From Bradyrhizobium sp. Ce-3 (GTDB lineage: Bacteria; Pseudomonadota; Alphaproteobacteria; Rhizobiales; Xanthobacteraceae), in NCBI RefSeq assembly GCF_022835695.1, contig NZ_BQUV01000001.1, forward strand, positions 1,330,039 through 1,394,038: 64,000 bases of DNA, in the 5' to 3' direction. The notes beneath the pieces are model-generated. The model made no database searches, was not told where the DNA came from, and saw nothing but the letters and a program-made list of their open reading frames with translations. Both the position numbers and the translations under genes were made by a program. Positions 8,777-18,217 of the stretch are shown here, piece after piece (the first letter of the stretch is position 1; every line of letters begins with the position of its first letter).

Positions 8777-10027
8777 ATGACAGGGGACCGCAAGTCGTCG
8801 GCCATTAATAATGCGCCGACCAATGTCTCACCGAAGAAGCTGAACCGCCGCAAATTCCTGGTCAAAACCGGTGGCGTGCTGGCCGCCGGCGCATTCGGAG
8901 CCGTCCCGCTGCGGGGTTGGGCCGCCGATCCGATCAACATCGGCGCGCTCTATCCGACCACCGGCAGCATGGCGCAGATCGGCACAGGCTGCGTCGCCGC
9001 CGCCAAGCTCGCGGTCGACATGGTCAACGAGGCCGGCGGCATCAAGTCGCTCGGCGGCGCCAAGCTCAACCTGATCGTCTCCGACGTGCAGAGCGACACC
9101 ACGGTGACGCGCACCGAGACCGACCGTCTGATATCAGGCAACAAGCTGTCGGCGATCCATGGCTGCTACGCCAGCGCGCTGACCTTGATCGCGAGCGAGG
9201 TCTGCGAGCGCGCCAAGGTTCCAATCATATCAGGGTCGAGTTCCGACCAACTCAACAAGGGCCGCACCTACACCTTCACGCCGTTCGCGCGCGCCTCGCA
9301 ATTCGCCAAGGCGCAGCTGCAGATGGCCAAGCTGGTCAGCGAGCAGGCCAAGGTCGCCGTGATCTTCGAGAACACCGCGTTCGGCACCTCGACCTCGAAC
9401 GGGCTGAAGGAGCTCGCGCCCGGCGAAGGCGTCGAGATCGTGATGTTCGAGCCCTACTCGGCCGGCTTCACCGATGCGAGCCCACTGATCAACAAGGTCA
9501 AGGCCTCTGGCGCCAACACGCTGTTCTCGCTGTCCTACCTCAACGACCTCATCCTGATCGTTCGCACCGTGAAGCAGGTCGGGCTCAACATCGCGATCAA
9601 TGGCGGCTCCGGCGGCTTCGTGATGCCGGACTTCTACAAGAATGTCGGCAAGGCGGCCGAGGGCCTGCAGGGCGTCGCGCACTGGAACCACGACGTCAAT
9701 GACGATGCGCAGAAGGTCAACGCCGAATTCAAGAAACGCACCGGCGAGTTCGCGTTCGAATATGCCGGCGGCCTGGTCGCGCAGACCTTCATGCTGGCCG
9801 ACGCGCTGGAACGCGCCGCCTCCGCCGATCCCAAGAAGGTGCGCGAGGCACTCTCGACGCTCGACGTCTCCTCGGGCTATGCGGCGATGGCGCCTGGCGG
9901 CAAGGTCAAGTTCGGCCCCGACGGCAAGAACGTCTATGGCCGTCCGGTCGGCGTGCAGTGGCAGAACGCCGATCTCGCCAGCATCTTCCCCAAGGAAGAC
10001 GCCCGCGCCCCGCTGATCAAGACCTGA
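8777..10027 (+). CDS. Periplasmic substrate-binding protein of a branched-chain-amino-acid-type ABC importer
   Basis: A 416-residue type I periplasmic binding protein of the LivJ/UrtA/AmiC group. It carries a twin-arginine-like signal (NRRKFLVKTGGVLAAGAF, near residues 23-40) cleaved near GWAA-DPIN, followed by the typical start INIGALYPTTGSMAQIG. The ATG at 8777 follows AGGGGG at the right distance; a start nine codons upstream has none. It heads a five-gene operon with two permeases and two ATPases. Amide, urea, amino-acid and aromatic-acid binders all share this fold, so the ligand is open. Confidence 0.9.
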   Translation: MTGDRKSSAINNAPTNVSPKKLNRRKFLVKTGGVLAAGAFGAVPLRGWAADPINIGALYPTTGSMAQIGTGCVAAAKLAVDMVNEAGGIKSLGGAKLNLIVSDVQSDTTVTRTETDRLISGNKLSAIHGCYASALTLIASEVCERAKVPIISGSSSDQLNKGRTYTFTPFARASQFAKAQLQMAKLVSEQAKVAVIFENTAFGTSTSNGLKELAPGEGVEIVMFEPYSAGFTDASPLINKVKASGANTLFSLSYLNDLILIVRTVKQVGLNIAINGGSGGFVMPDFYKNVGKAAEGLQGVAHWNHDVNDDAQKVNAEFKKRTGEFAFEYAGGLVAQTFMLADALERAASADPKKVREALSTLDVSSGYAAMAPGGKVKFGPDGKNVYGRPVGVQWQNADLASIFPKEDARAPLIKT

Positions 10028-10043
10028 GCCGCGGTCGCATCGC

Positions 10044-10913
10044 ATGTGGGAGACACTGGCCCAGGCCGTGATCAACGGCCTGCTCATCGGCGGCATCTAC
10101 GCGCTCGTCAGCATCGGCGTCACGCTGATCTTCGGCGTGGTCAAGATCGTCAATTTCGCCCAGGGCGAGTTCGTGATGATCGGGACGTACATCTCGTTCT
10201 TCCTCGCCACCCAGTTCGGCATCGACCCGCTGGTCTCGCTGGTGGTCTCGATGCCGGTGCTGTTCGTGGTCGGCGTCCTGATCCAGCATTTCCTGATCCG
10301 CAGGGTGCTCGGGCCAAACGACATGCCGCAGATCTTCCTGACCTTCGCGCTGTCGCTATTGCTGCTCAATCTCTCGCTGATGCTGTTCAGCGCCAACTAC
10401 CGCACCGTCCACACGTCCTACTCCGATGAAGCGTGGCACATCGGCGGGCTGTACATTCCGGTGGCGAAACTGATCGCCTTCGCGGTCGCGATGGCGCTCA
10501 GCGCGCTGCTCTGGATCTTCCTGCACACCACCGATCTCGGCCGCGCTATGCGCGCGGCGTCGCAGAACCGTGATGTCGCGATGCTGATGGGGATCAATCC
10601 GAACCGCGTGTTCGCGGTCGCGTTCGGCACCGCGCTGGCACTCGCCGGTGCCGCCGGTTCACTGCTGATGCCGTTTTATTCGGCCTATCCGTTCGTCGGC
10701 CAGGTGTTCGTGCTGATGGCGTTCGTCGCGGTCGTGATGGGCACGCTCGGCAATGTGATGGGGGCTTTGATCGCGAGCCTGATGATGGGCGTGGCCGAAT
10801 CGCTCGGCATCCAGTTCGTCGGCGCCGATTCCGGCCTGATCGTGGTGTTCGCGCTGCTGCTGCTGACGCTCGCCTTCAGGCCGAGCGGGCTCGGCGCCAA
10901 AAGGGGCCGCTGA
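10044..10913 (+). CDS. livH: LivH-type ABC permease
   Basis: A 289-residue inner-membrane permease with about eight hydrophobic helices. It has the family signature GVTLIFGVVKIVNFAQGEF near the N-terminus and the EAA-like stretch QNRDVAMLMGINPNRVF. It starts 16 bases after the binding protein and its stop overlaps the start of the next permease by one base (TGATG), so translation is coupled. With LivM it forms the channel of the importer encoded by this operon. Confidence 0.92.
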   Translation: MWETLAQAVINGLLIGGIYALVSIGVTLIFGVVKIVNFAQGEFVMIGTYISFFLATQFGIDPLVSLVVSMPVLFVVGVLIQHFLIRRVLGPNDMPQIFLTFALSLLLLNLSLMLFSANYRTVHTSYSDEAWHIGGLYIPVAKLIAFAVAMALSALLWIFLHTTDLGRAMRAASQNRDVAMLMGINPNRVFAVAFGTALALAGAAGSLLMPFYSAYPFVGQVFVLMAFVAVVMGTLGNVMGALIASLMMGVAESLGIQFVGADSGLIVVFALLLLTLAFRPSGLGAKRGR

Positions 10914-11899
10914 TGCAGAGCGCAGACAACATGAGATGGCTGTGGCTCGCGATCGGTGCGGTCGTGATGATTGCCCTGCCCCAGCTCGTCACCTCCTCAT
11001 TCGCGATCGACATCTTGATCCGCATCCTGCTGTTCTCGTTCATCGGCGTCGCCTGGAACCTGATGGGCGGCTATGCCAAGCAGCTGTCGCTCGGGCACGC
11101 CGCCTATTTCGGGCTCGGCGCCTACACCTCGACCATCATGCAGGTGAACTACGGCATCTCGCCGTGGATCGGGATGGTCGCGGGCGGCGTGGTCGCGATG
11201 CTGGCAAGCCTGCCGATCGGCTGGCTGTGCTTCCGGCTGCGCGGCCCCTATTTCACCATCGCCACCATCGCGACCGCGCAGGTGTTGATGCTGATCTTCC
11301 TTAAGTTCCGCGATTTCGCCTGGGGCGCCGAAGGCACCACGATCCCGAATCTCGGCAGCGCGCCGCTGATGATGCAGTTCGAGGAGAAGTCGTCCTATTA
11401 CTACGTCGTGCTCGGCCTGCTCGTGGTCGGACTGTGGATCACCCACAGAATCGAAAAGTCCTGGATCGGCTATTACCTCGTCGCGATCGGCGAGGATGAG
11501 GATGCGGCCGAGGCGATCGGCGTCAACGCGCCGAAGGTCAAGCGCGACATCTACATGATCAGCGCGTTCCTGACTGCGCTCGCCGGCACCTTCTACACCC
11601 AGTACATCTACTTCATCGATCCGGCGACCGCGTTCAGCTTCAACGTCTCGATCGAGGCGGCGCTGGTGTCGATTGTCGGCGGCATCGGCACGCTGTGGGG
11701 TCCGGTGATCGGCACCGTGCTGCTGGAGACCACCTCGGCGCTGCTGCAGAGCTGGCTCGGCAGTTCGGTGGGCGGCATCCAGCTCACGGTCTACAGCCTG
11801 ATCCTGATGGCCGTCATCCTGTGGCGGCCGACCGGGCTGATCGGGTTCGCGACCGACGTCTATCACCGCTATGCCCGGCGCAAGCCGGCGCGCGCCTGA
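10913..11899 (+). CDS. livM: LivM-type ABC permease
   Basis: A 328-residue permease. It carries the LivM signature GGYAKQLSLGHAAYFGLGAY near residue 47 and the C-terminal loop IGEDEDAAEAIGVNAPKVK that contacts the ATPases. It is translationally coupled to livH. Length and topology are normal for the family. Confidence 0.92.
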   Translation: MQSADNMRWLWLAIGAVVMIALPQLVTSSFAIDILIRILLFSFIGVAWNLMGGYAKQLSLGHAAYFGLGAYTSTIMQVNYGISPWIGMVAGGVVAMLASLPIGWLCFRLRGPYFTIATIATAQVLMLIFLKFRDFAWGAEGTTIPNLGSAPLMMQFEEKSSYYYVVLGLLVVGLWITHRIEKSWIGYYLVAIGEDEDAAEAIGVNAPKVKRDIYMISAFLTALAGTFYTQYIYFIDPATAFSFNVSIEAALVSIVGGIGTLWGPVIGTVLLETTSALLQSWLGSSVGGIQLTVYSLILMAVILWRPTGLIGFATDVYHRYARRKPARA

Positions 11900-11909
11900 G
11901 GTCGCCACG

Positions 11910-12659
11910 ATGGCAGAAGCACTGGTCATCAAGGGTCTCAGCAAGCGCTTCGGCGGCCTGCGCGCCGTGCAGGACGTCAGCTTCATCGTGCAGGAGAACG
12001 AGACGGTGGCGCTGATCGGGCCGAACGGCGCCGGCAAGACCACCAGCTTTCATTTGATCACGGGATTTCATCGCCCGGACTCGGGCTCGGTGCTCGCCTT
12101 CGGCCACGAGGTCGTGGGCCTCAAGCCGCACGACGTCTGCGCGCTCGGCATGGCGCGCACCTTCCAGGTGGCAAAACCGTTCGGAGCGATGACGGTGCTC
12201 GCCAATGTGATGACCGGCGCCTTCCTGCGCGACCGCCATATCGCGGCCGCCGAAAAGAAAGCGCGCGAAGCGATCGAGTTCGTCGGCCTTGCCGCCAGGG
12301 AGCAGACGCGCGCCCGCGACCTCACCACCATCGACCAGCGCCGCCTCGAGATGGCCCGCGCGCTCGCAACGCAGCCGAGGATCCTGCTGCTCGACGAGGT
12401 GATGGCCGGGCTCAACCCGGCCGAGATCGACCAGGCGGTCGCGCTGGTGAAGAAGCTTTCCGCCAGCGGCCTCACCATCGTGATCGTCGAGCATGTGATG
12501 CGCGCGATCATGGCGGTGGCCCGCCACATCGTGGTGCTCGATCACGGCCAGAAAATCGCCGAGGGAACGCCGAAGGAGATCGTGGAGAACCCGGAAGTGA
12601 TCCGCGCCTATCTCGGCTCCTACGTGCATCCGCAGGCTGAGGGAGATGCCGATGCTTGA
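11910..12659 (+). CDS. livG: LivG-type ABC ATPase
   Basis: A 249-residue cytosolic ATPase with Walker A (GPNGAGKTTS) and Walker B (ILLLDEVMAGL). The LivG-specific insertion between them starts MARTFQVAKPFG. The signature region, LTTIDQRRLEMARAL, departs from canonical LSGGQ, as is common in LivG proteins. The ATG at 11910 is used; an in-frame start 13 codons earlier overlaps livM and looks spurious. The end overlaps livF. Confidence 0.9.
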   Translation: MAEALVIKGLSKRFGGLRAVQDVSFIVQENETVALIGPNGAGKTTSFHLITGFHRPDSGSVLAFGHEVVGLKPHDVCALGMARTFQVAKPFGAMTVLANVMTGAFLRDRHIAAAEKKAREAIEFVGLAAREQTRARDLTTIDQRRLEMARALATQPRILLLDEVMAGLNPAEIDQAVALVKKLSASGLTIVIVEHVMRAIMAVARHIVVLDHGQKIAEGTPKEIVENPEVIRAYLGSYVHPQAEGDADA

Positions 12660-13356
12660 GCTCTCCGGTGTCAGCGCCAGCTACGGCTCGGTCCCCGCCA
12701 TCACCGATGTCGGCATTTCCATCGGCGAAGGCGAAGCCGTCGGCCTGCTCGGTGCCAACGGCGCCGGCAAGAGCACGACGCTGCGCGCGGTCTCCGGCCT
12801 CGTCAAGCTGTTCGCAGGCAAGGTCACCTTCGACGGCGTCGACCTCGCCACGCTGCCGCCCTACCGGATCCCCGAGCTCGGCATCGCGCATGTCCCGGAA
12901 GGCCGCCAGGTGTTTCCTGACATGACGGTGCAGGAGAACCTCGAGATCGGCGCCTACACGCCAAAAGCCAAGGCGGACCGCGCCCGCACGATGGAGCTCG
13001 TCTACAGCATCTTCCCGCGGCTCGCCGACCGCAGGAAGCAGCTTGCCGGCACCATGAGCGGCGGCGAGCAGCAGATGGTCGCGGTCGGCCGCGGCCTGAT
13101 GCTGAAGCCGCGCCTCTTGATGCTGGACGAACCCTCGCTCGGCCTTGCGCCCGTGATGACCGACGTCACCTTCGAGAAGATCGGCGAGATCCACAGGATG
13201 GGCACCGCGATCCTGCTGGTCGAGCAGAATGTCAGCCGCGCGCTGTCACTGGTGCAGCGCGCCTACGTGCTGGAAAGCGGCAACGTGATCATGCAGGGCT
13301 CGAGCGCCGAGCTTGCCGGCAACAAGCAGGTGCAGGCGGCGTATCTCGGGATTTGA
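12652..13356 (+). CDS. livF: LivF-type ABC ATPase
   Basis: A 234-residue ATPase with Walker A (GANGAGKSTT), signature MSGGEQQMVAVGRGL and Walker B (LLMLDEPSLGLAP). Two Met codons compete: 12646 and 12652. The ribosome site GAGGGAG (12639-12645) abuts the first but sits six bases before the second, so 12652 is preferred. It closes the livKHMGF-like operon, which is followed by a palindromic repeat that may also end transcription. Confidence 0.9.
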   Translation: MLELSGVSASYGSVPAITDVGISIGEGEAVGLLGANGAGKSTTLRAVSGLVKLFAGKVTFDGVDLATLPPYRIPELGIAHVPEGRQVFPDMTVQENLEIGAYTPKAKADRARTMELVYSIFPRLADRRKQLAGTMSGGEQQMVAVGRGLMLKPRLLMLDEPSLGLAPVMTDVTFEKIGEIHRMGTAILLVEQNVSRALSLVQRAYVLESGNVIMQGSSAELAGNKQVQAAYLGI

Positions 13357-13366
13357 GGCAACCCTT

Positions 13367-13474
13367 CGTCATTCCGGGGCTCGCGTAAGCGAGAGCCCCG
13401 GAATCCATTCATCCACAGGGTCTGCGGCTTGATGGATTCCGGGCTCGCGCCAAGAGGCGCGCCCCGGAATGACG
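13367..13474. repeat. Dispersed palindromic repeat (CGTCATTCCGGGGC type)
   Basis: Perfect 14-base terminal inverted repeats, CGTCATTCCGGGGC at 13367-13380 and GCCCCGGAATGACG at 13461-13474, with two smaller hairpins inside. It fills the gap between the convergent livF and alkylsulfatase genes. This is a well-known type of intergenic element in Bradyrhizobium and may act as a bidirectional terminator or mRNA stabiliser here. Confidence 0.85.
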
Positions 13475-13477
13475 GGG

Positions 13478-15421
13478 TCACGTCACCGCCGTCCGCTTCG
13501 GCTCGACGATCTCGAACATACGCGGGAACTCGTCCATCAGCGCCATCAACTCGCCGAGGCGCTGCGGATCGCCCGCCACCTTGATCTTGCCGGCGTCGAC
13601 GGCGTCCGGGAACGCGGTCAGCTTGGCGATGACCTCGTCGAGCACGCCGCGCGCCAGCGTGAAGCTGGCGTGCGCATCGGCGGTCTGCGCACCCTTGACG
13701 TAGGTCAGCGCCGAGTTCTCGAGGTTGAGGATGAAGGTCTCGCCGGTGTCGGTAAAGCTCCAGTTCAGCACGATACGCTTGCCTTCGGCCTTGGGGCCGT
13801 TGAGGCGGATGCCGAGCACGTCCCACAGCTGCTCGGTGCGCAGCGCGGCGAGCGTCTCGCGCGGCATCGGCGAGCGCGGTGGTGTCTTCGGCATGCCCTG
13901 CCGCAGCTCCTGGGCGCCGAACAGATAGGCATTGCGCCAGGTCGAGCTCTCGGCGGCATAGCCGAGCTGCTCGAACGTGTCCGCCAGCAATGCGCGTGCG
14001 GCCTGGTTGTCGGGCTCGGCGAATACGAGATGGCTGACGGCCTGCGCCACGAAGCGGAATTCACCCTTGGCGAAATCCGCGGTGGCACGCTTCAGAATCG
14101 CATCTGCGCCGCCCATATACTCGACATACTTCTTGCCGGCCTCGACCGGCGGCAAGGCATCGAGATTGACCGGATTGGCGTCGTACCAGCCGAGATACTT
14201 CTGGTAGATCGCCTTCACATTGTGCCTGATGTGGCCGTAATAGCCGCGGCCGTGCCAGGCGCCCTCCAGGCTCGAGGGCAGGCGGATCATCTCGGCAATC
14301 TCGGCCGCGTTGAGGCCGTGGTTCATCAGCCGGATGGTCTGGTCGTGCGCGTATTTGTAGAGATCACGCTGCTGGCGGATCATGGTGTCGATCCGCTCGC
14401 GCCCCCACACCGGCCAATGGTGCTGGCCGCACATCGCCTCCGCCTTGCCGCCCCACATCTGCAAGGCCTCGCCGAGATATTTCGACCACGCCAGCGCATC
14501 GCGCACATCGGCGCCGCGGAACGGCAGCAGATTGTGAAAATTGTGCGTGCAGTTCTCCGCGAGATTCAACAGTCTGTAGCGCGGGATGAAGAAGTGCATC
14601 TCCGCCGGCGCTTCGCTGTTCGGCGCCATCTGGAATTCGAACTCGACGCCGTCGATCACGCGCCTGTCGCCGGTCGCGATGATCAGGTCAGTCGGCCGCA
14701 GCAGCGCGACGCCGCCCGCCGCCATGGTCTTGCCGAGGCCGCAATCGACCTGGCCGCGCACGCCCTTGGCGAGGAACGGTCCGAACTGGTACTGCGCGCG
14801 GCGCAGCATCGCCGGACCCGCGATGATGTTCTCGGAGACCGCGTGCTCCATGAAGAAGTTCGGCGCGATGATCGGCACGCCCGCGGCCAGCATGGCGTCG
14901 TCGAGCACGCCGCGGGCGCCGCCCCAATGGTCGGTGTGGGTGTGGGTGAAGATCACGGCGGCGACCGGCCGTTTGCCGCGGTGCTGGAAGTACAGCTCCA
15001 TCGCGGCGCGCGCCCCCTCGATCGAGGTCAGGCAGTCGACCACGATGACGCCCGCGTCGCCCTCGATCAGCGTCATGTTGGCGATGTCGAGGCCGCGCAC
15101 CTGATAGACGCCCGGCACCACCTCGAACAGGCCATGGTGCATGTTGAGCCGCGACTGCCGCCACAGGCTCGGATCGACCGTCGCGGGCGCCCGCTCGTCG
15201 GCGAGGAAACCGTAAGGTTCGAGGCTCCAGACCACCCTGCCCTGGGCCGAGACGACGCGCGCGTGCTCGATCGTGCCGAGGAAGCCGCGCGCGGCGTCGT
15301 CGAAATCCCTGGTGTCGGCGAACGGCAGCGCCTTCAGCGTCGCCTCGTGCTGCGCGACGACCGGCGCCGATGCCGCCTTCGGAAGTTGCTGCGAGGTCTC
15401 GCCTGTGGCTGTCTGGGTCAT
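13478..15421 (-). CDS. Alkylsulfatase-like metallo-beta-lactamase-fold hydrolase
   Basis: A 647-residue protein with the architecture of SdsA1/BDS1 alkylsulfatases. An N-terminal metallo-beta-lactamase fold carries the dizinc motif HTHTDHWGG (about residues 160-168). A helical dimerisation region follows, then a C-terminal SCP2-like lipid-binding domain (about 525-645). It would cleave primary or secondary alkyl sulfate esters to alcohol and sulfate. The ATG at 15421 has an upstream AGGGAG; longer readings run into the next gene. No signal peptide is obvious, although related enzymes are often secreted. It lies 49 bases downstream of a monooxygenase gene on the same strand and may be co-transcribed with it. 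Confidence 0.87.
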   Translation of the reverse strand: MTQTATGETSQQLPKAASAPVVAQHEATLKALPFADTRDFDDAARGFLGTIEHARVVSAQGRVVWSLEPYGFLADERAPATVDPSLWRQSRLNMHHGLFEVVPGVYQVRGLDIANMTLIEGDAGVIVVDCLTSIEGARAAMELYFQHRGKRPVAAVIFTHTHTDHWGGARGVLDDAMLAAGVPIIAPNFFMEHAVSENIIAGPAMLRRAQYQFGPFLAKGVRGQVDCGLGKTMAAGGVALLRPTDLIIATGDRRVIDGVEFEFQMAPNSEAPAEMHFFIPRYRLLNLAENCTHNFHNLLPFRGADVRDALAWSKYLGEALQMWGGKAEAMCGQHHWPVWGRERIDTMIRQQRDLYKYAHDQTIRLMNHGLNAAEIAEMIRLPSSLEGAWHGRGYYGHIRHNVKAIYQKYLGWYDANPVNLDALPPVEAGKKYVEYMGGADAILKRATADFAKGEFRFVAQAVSHLVFAEPDNQAARALLADTFEQLGYAAESSTWRNAYLFGAQELRQGMPKTPPRSPMPRETLAALRTEQLWDVLGIRLNGPKAEGKRIVLNWSFTDTGETFILNLENSALTYVKGAQTADAHASFTLARGVLDEVIAKLTAFPDAVDAGKIKVAGDPQRLGELMALMDEFPRMFEIVEPKRTAVT

Positions 15422-15470
15422 ACTCGAGCACTCCCTTAATTGCCGGACATCAGTCGCGATCGCGCTTCCC

Positions 15471-17291
15471 TCAGCGGAATTGCACGCCTTCGAACTCGCC
15501 GCTGCGGCGCCAGCCGTCGATATATTTGAAGTAGGCCAATGCGCCCGCCGGATAGCCGACATTGAGCTTGGCCGCACGCCCCGGCTCGCGTCCCTCATTG
15601 TTGTAGTAGCCGGGCGTGCAATCGGGCCCGCCGATCATCCGGCCGACCGCGGTCAGCAGCAGCTCGACCCAGCGGTCCTCGGCGTCCTTGCTGACCTCGA
15701 TTTCCTTGAAGCCGTTGTCCTGTGCGTGACCGACCATCAGGGCGATGGTGCGCGCCGCCTCCGTCAGGTTATGCGGCACATTGGAGATCAGGTTGGCGCC
15801 CTGCGTCGGCTGCACGAAGAACAGGTTGGGGAAGCCATGCACATGGATACCGTGCTTGGTGCGCATGCCCTCGGCCCAATACTCCGACAGCTTGATGCCG
15901 TCGCGGCCCGTCGCATCGAAACCCGCCCGCCGCTTGTACTCGGTGCCGACCTCGAAGCCGGACGCGTAGATGATGCAGTCGAGCTGGTATTCCTTGCCCG
16001 TAACGACGATCCCGTTCTCGGTGATCTCCTCGACGCCCTTGCCGTCGGTATCGACCAGATGGGTGCCGGGGGTGTTGAAGGCCTGCAGATAGGCGTCGTG
16101 GAAGCATGGCCGCTTGCAGAGCTGGCCGTACCAGGCCTTCAGGTTGCTCGCCGTCTTCGGATCGCTCACGATGGTATCGATCCGGTTGCGGATTTCCTCC
16201 ATCTTCTCGAAGTCGGAATCCTCGAACACCGCGCGCATGTTTTCCACGGTCCGCTGCTCGCGCGGCAGCATTATGACCTTGGCGCGGATCCGCTTCGACA
16301 GGTCGGTCCAGCCATCCTGCACCAGATCTTCCTCGGCCGATCCGCCGGCCTGATTGGCGGTGAAGTTCTCCAGCCAGCGCTGCTGCCAGCCCGGCGTCGC
16401 GATATCGGCGAACCAGTCCGGATCGATCGGGCCGTTGCCGCGCACGTCGACCGACGACGGCGTGCGCTGAAACACGTAGAGCTCCTTCGCCGCACGCGCG
16501 AGGTGCGGAATGCACTGCACCGACGTAGCACCGGTGCCGATGATGCCGACCCGCTTGTCGGCAAGCTTGTCCATCGGCGCGCCCTTGGGGTCGCCGCCGG
16601 TGTAGTCGTATTCCCAGCGGCTGGTATGGAACGAGTGGCCCCTGAAACGCTCGATGCCGGGAATGCCGGGCAGCTTCGGCACGTGCAGCGGGCCGGTGCC
16701 GATGCCGACATATTGCGCGGTGAAGGCATCGCCCCTCGTGGTGCGGATGATCCAGCGCGATTGCGCAGCGTCCCAGTCGAGACTCGTCACCTCGGTATGA
16801 AACAGCGCGTTGTCGTAGAGATTGAATTGCCGGCCGATCCGCTGGCAATGCGCCAGGATTTCCGGCGCATGCGCGTACTTCTCCGACGGCATGTGGCCGG
16901 TCTCTTCGAGCAGCGGCATGTAGACCATCGACGCCGTGTCGCATTGCGCGCCGGGATACCGGTTCCAGTACCAGGTGCCGCCGAAGTCGCCGCCCTTCTC
17001 GACGATGCGGACGTCCTTAACGCCGGCCTCGGTCAGCCGCGCCGCGGTGGCGAGCCCGGCAAAGCCGCCGCCGATGAAGGCGAAGGTGACGTGGTCGGTC
17101 TTCGGCGCGCGCTCGACCACCGGCGTGTAGGGATCGTCGAGATAATGCGCGAGCTGGCCCTTGATCTGCAGGTACTGGTCGTTGCCGTCAGGACGCAGCC
17201 GCTTGTTGCGCTCCTCCTGATACTTCAGGCGCAGCCGCTCCTTGTCGATCGCGGCGGGCTTTGCGTCTCGGGCTTGCTCGGTCATCGTCAT
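15471..17291 (-). CDS. FAD-dependent Baeyer-Villiger-type monooxygenase
   Basis: A 606-residue flavin monooxygenase. It has a FAD Rossmann motif ([13 protein letters not shown], about residue 72), the class signature [11 protein letters not shown] (about 104) and a NADPH Rossmann motif ([10 protein letters not shown], about 250). The Baeyer-Villiger fingerprint is present as [13 protein letters not shown] (216-228), with Glu where the usual motif has Pro or Asp after the Trp. A 60-residue N-terminal extension, rich in Lys/Arg/Glu, resembles the larger cycloketone and phenylacetone monooxygenase class. It would insert oxygen next to a ketone carbonyl. It is divergent from an IclR regulator and is likely its target. 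Confidence 0.85.
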   Translation of the reverse strand: MTMTEQARDAKPAAIDKERLRLKYQEERNKRLRPDGNDQYLQIKGQLAHYLDDPYTPVVERAPKTDHVTFAFIGGGFAGLATAARLTEAGVKDVRIVEKGGDFGGTWYWNRYPGAQCDTASMVYMPLLEETGHMPSEKYAHAPEILAHCQRIGRQFNLYDNALFHTEVTSLDWDAAQSRWIIRTTRGDAFTAQYVGIGTGPLHVPKLPGIPGIERFRGHSFHTSRWEYDYTGGDPKGAPMDKLADKRVGIIGTGATSVQCIPHLARAAKELYVFQRTPSSVDVRGNGPIDPDWFADIATPGWQQRWLENFTANQAGGSAEEDLVQDGWTDLSKRIRAKVIMLPREQRTVENMRAVFEDSDFEKMEEIRNRIDTIVSDPKTASNLKAWYGQLCKRPCFHDAYLQAFNTPGTHLVDTDGKGVEEITENGIVVTGKEYQLDCIIYASGFEVGTEYKRRAGFDATGRDGIKLSEYWAEGMRTKHGIHVHGFPNLFFVQPTQGANLISNVPHNLTEAARTIALMVGHAQDNGFKEIEVSKDAEDRWVELLLTAVGRMIGGPDCTPGYYNNEGREPGRAAKLNVGYPAGALAYFKYIDGWRRSGEFEGVQFR

Positions 17292-17344
17292 CGGAGGGCG
17301 CCTCGCTCCAGCGGTTCTTTGTCTTTATGCGGGCAGATAACCAG

Positions 17345-17377
17345 ATATCGACACGATTTGCAAATTCATTTCGATAT
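17345..17377. promoter_or_regulatory. Nested palindrome between the monooxygenase and iclR genes (candidate operator)
   Basis: An outer inverted repeat, ATATCGA (17345-17351) and TCGATAT (17371-17377), is almost concentric with a perfect inner palindrome, ATTTGCAAAT (17356-17365). The block sits in the 122-base divergent region and is markedly AT-rich compared with its surroundings. It is a natural candidate site for the IclR-family protein encoded next to it. Confidence 0.5.
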
Positions 17378-17413
17378 ATTGACAAATCAGCCCATCCGAG
17401 ATCAATATTCCGT

Positions 17414-18202
17414 ATGACAGCATCTTCCCCTGCCGAAATTCAGGCAGATCCGTCCTTCGCGACCACGCTGGCCCACGGGCTCGACGTGCTGGCGGCGTTT
17501 CGCCGCCACCCGGGCTCGCTGTCGAACGCCGAACTGGCGCTGCATACCGGGCTGTCGCGGCCGACGGTGTCGCGGCTGACCTACACGCTGGAGCAGCTCG
17601 GCTATCTCAGGCGCGACGCCAAGGGCCGCTTCGTGCTCGGGCTTGGCGCGCTCGCCGCCGCCTATCCGGTGCTGTCCTCGCTGAAAGTGCGCCAGCTCGC
17701 GCGTCCCTTGATGCGCGATTTCGCGACCTATGCCGGCGGCACCGTGTCGATCGCGATGCCGTTCGGGATCGACTTCATCTATGTCGAGACGCTGCGCACG
17801 ACGGACACCGCGCCGCATGTGCCCGATGTCGGCTTCGTCAGCACGCTGGCGCCGACCGCGGTCGGGCGCGCGCTGCTGTCGCTGTTCACCGACGAGGAGC
17901 TCGACGCCTATGTCGCGCGCGTCAAGGCCGAGCGTCCCGACGAGTTCGACTACGTGCAGAAGCGCACCTTGCCCGACGTCGAATTGTGCCGCGAGCGCGG
18001 CTTTGCCATCTCGCTCGGCGAATGGCGGCGCGAGATCTTCGGCGTCGCCGCCCCGCTCTACCGCACACCGAGCGGCGAATGCCTGTCGGTCAATTGCGGC
18101 GTTCCCTCCTACCGCTTCAGCGCCGAGCAGATCGGGCGCGAATGCGGCCCGCGCATCCTCGGCCTCGCCCGCAGCATCCGCGCGCTGGTCGAGGAAGGCT
18201 AG
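17414..18202 (+). CDS. IclR-family transcriptional regulator
   Basis: A 262-residue regulator. Residues about 18-75 form the winged helix (LSNAELALHTGLSRPTVSRLTYTL). Residues about 90-255 form the IclR effector domain with the conserved GRALLSLF and GECLSVNC stretches. The ATG at 17414 gives a normal IclR N-terminus; an upstream in-frame reading overlaps the divergent gene and is rejected. IclR proteins sense small organic acids or aromatics. Its divergent position suggests it controls the monooxygenase/alkylsulfatase pair. Confidence 0.9.
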   Translation: MTASSPAEIQADPSFATTLAHGLDVLAAFRRHPGSLSNAELALHTGLSRPTVSRLTYTLEQLGYLRRDAKGRFVLGLGALAAAYPVLSSLKVRQLARPLMRDFATYAGGTVSIAMPFGIDFIYVETLRTTDTAPHVPDVGFVSTLAPTAVGRALLSLFTDEELDAYVARVKAERPDEFDYVQKRTLPDVELCRERGFAISLGEWRREIFGVAAPLYRTPSGECLSVNCGVPSYRFSAEQIGRECGPRILGLARSIRALVEEG

Positions 18203-18217
18203 GCGGCGCGTCGGCAG

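Noticed and set aside
8560-8940. Minus-strand frame of 126 codons before the first ABC operon
   Set aside because: Overlaps the binding-protein signal sequence on the other strand and has no family resemblance or ribosome site.
13469-17417. Two long plus-strand frames (656 and 714 codons)
   Set aside because: They lie opposite the alkylsulfatase and monooxygenase, whose motifs are unmistakable.
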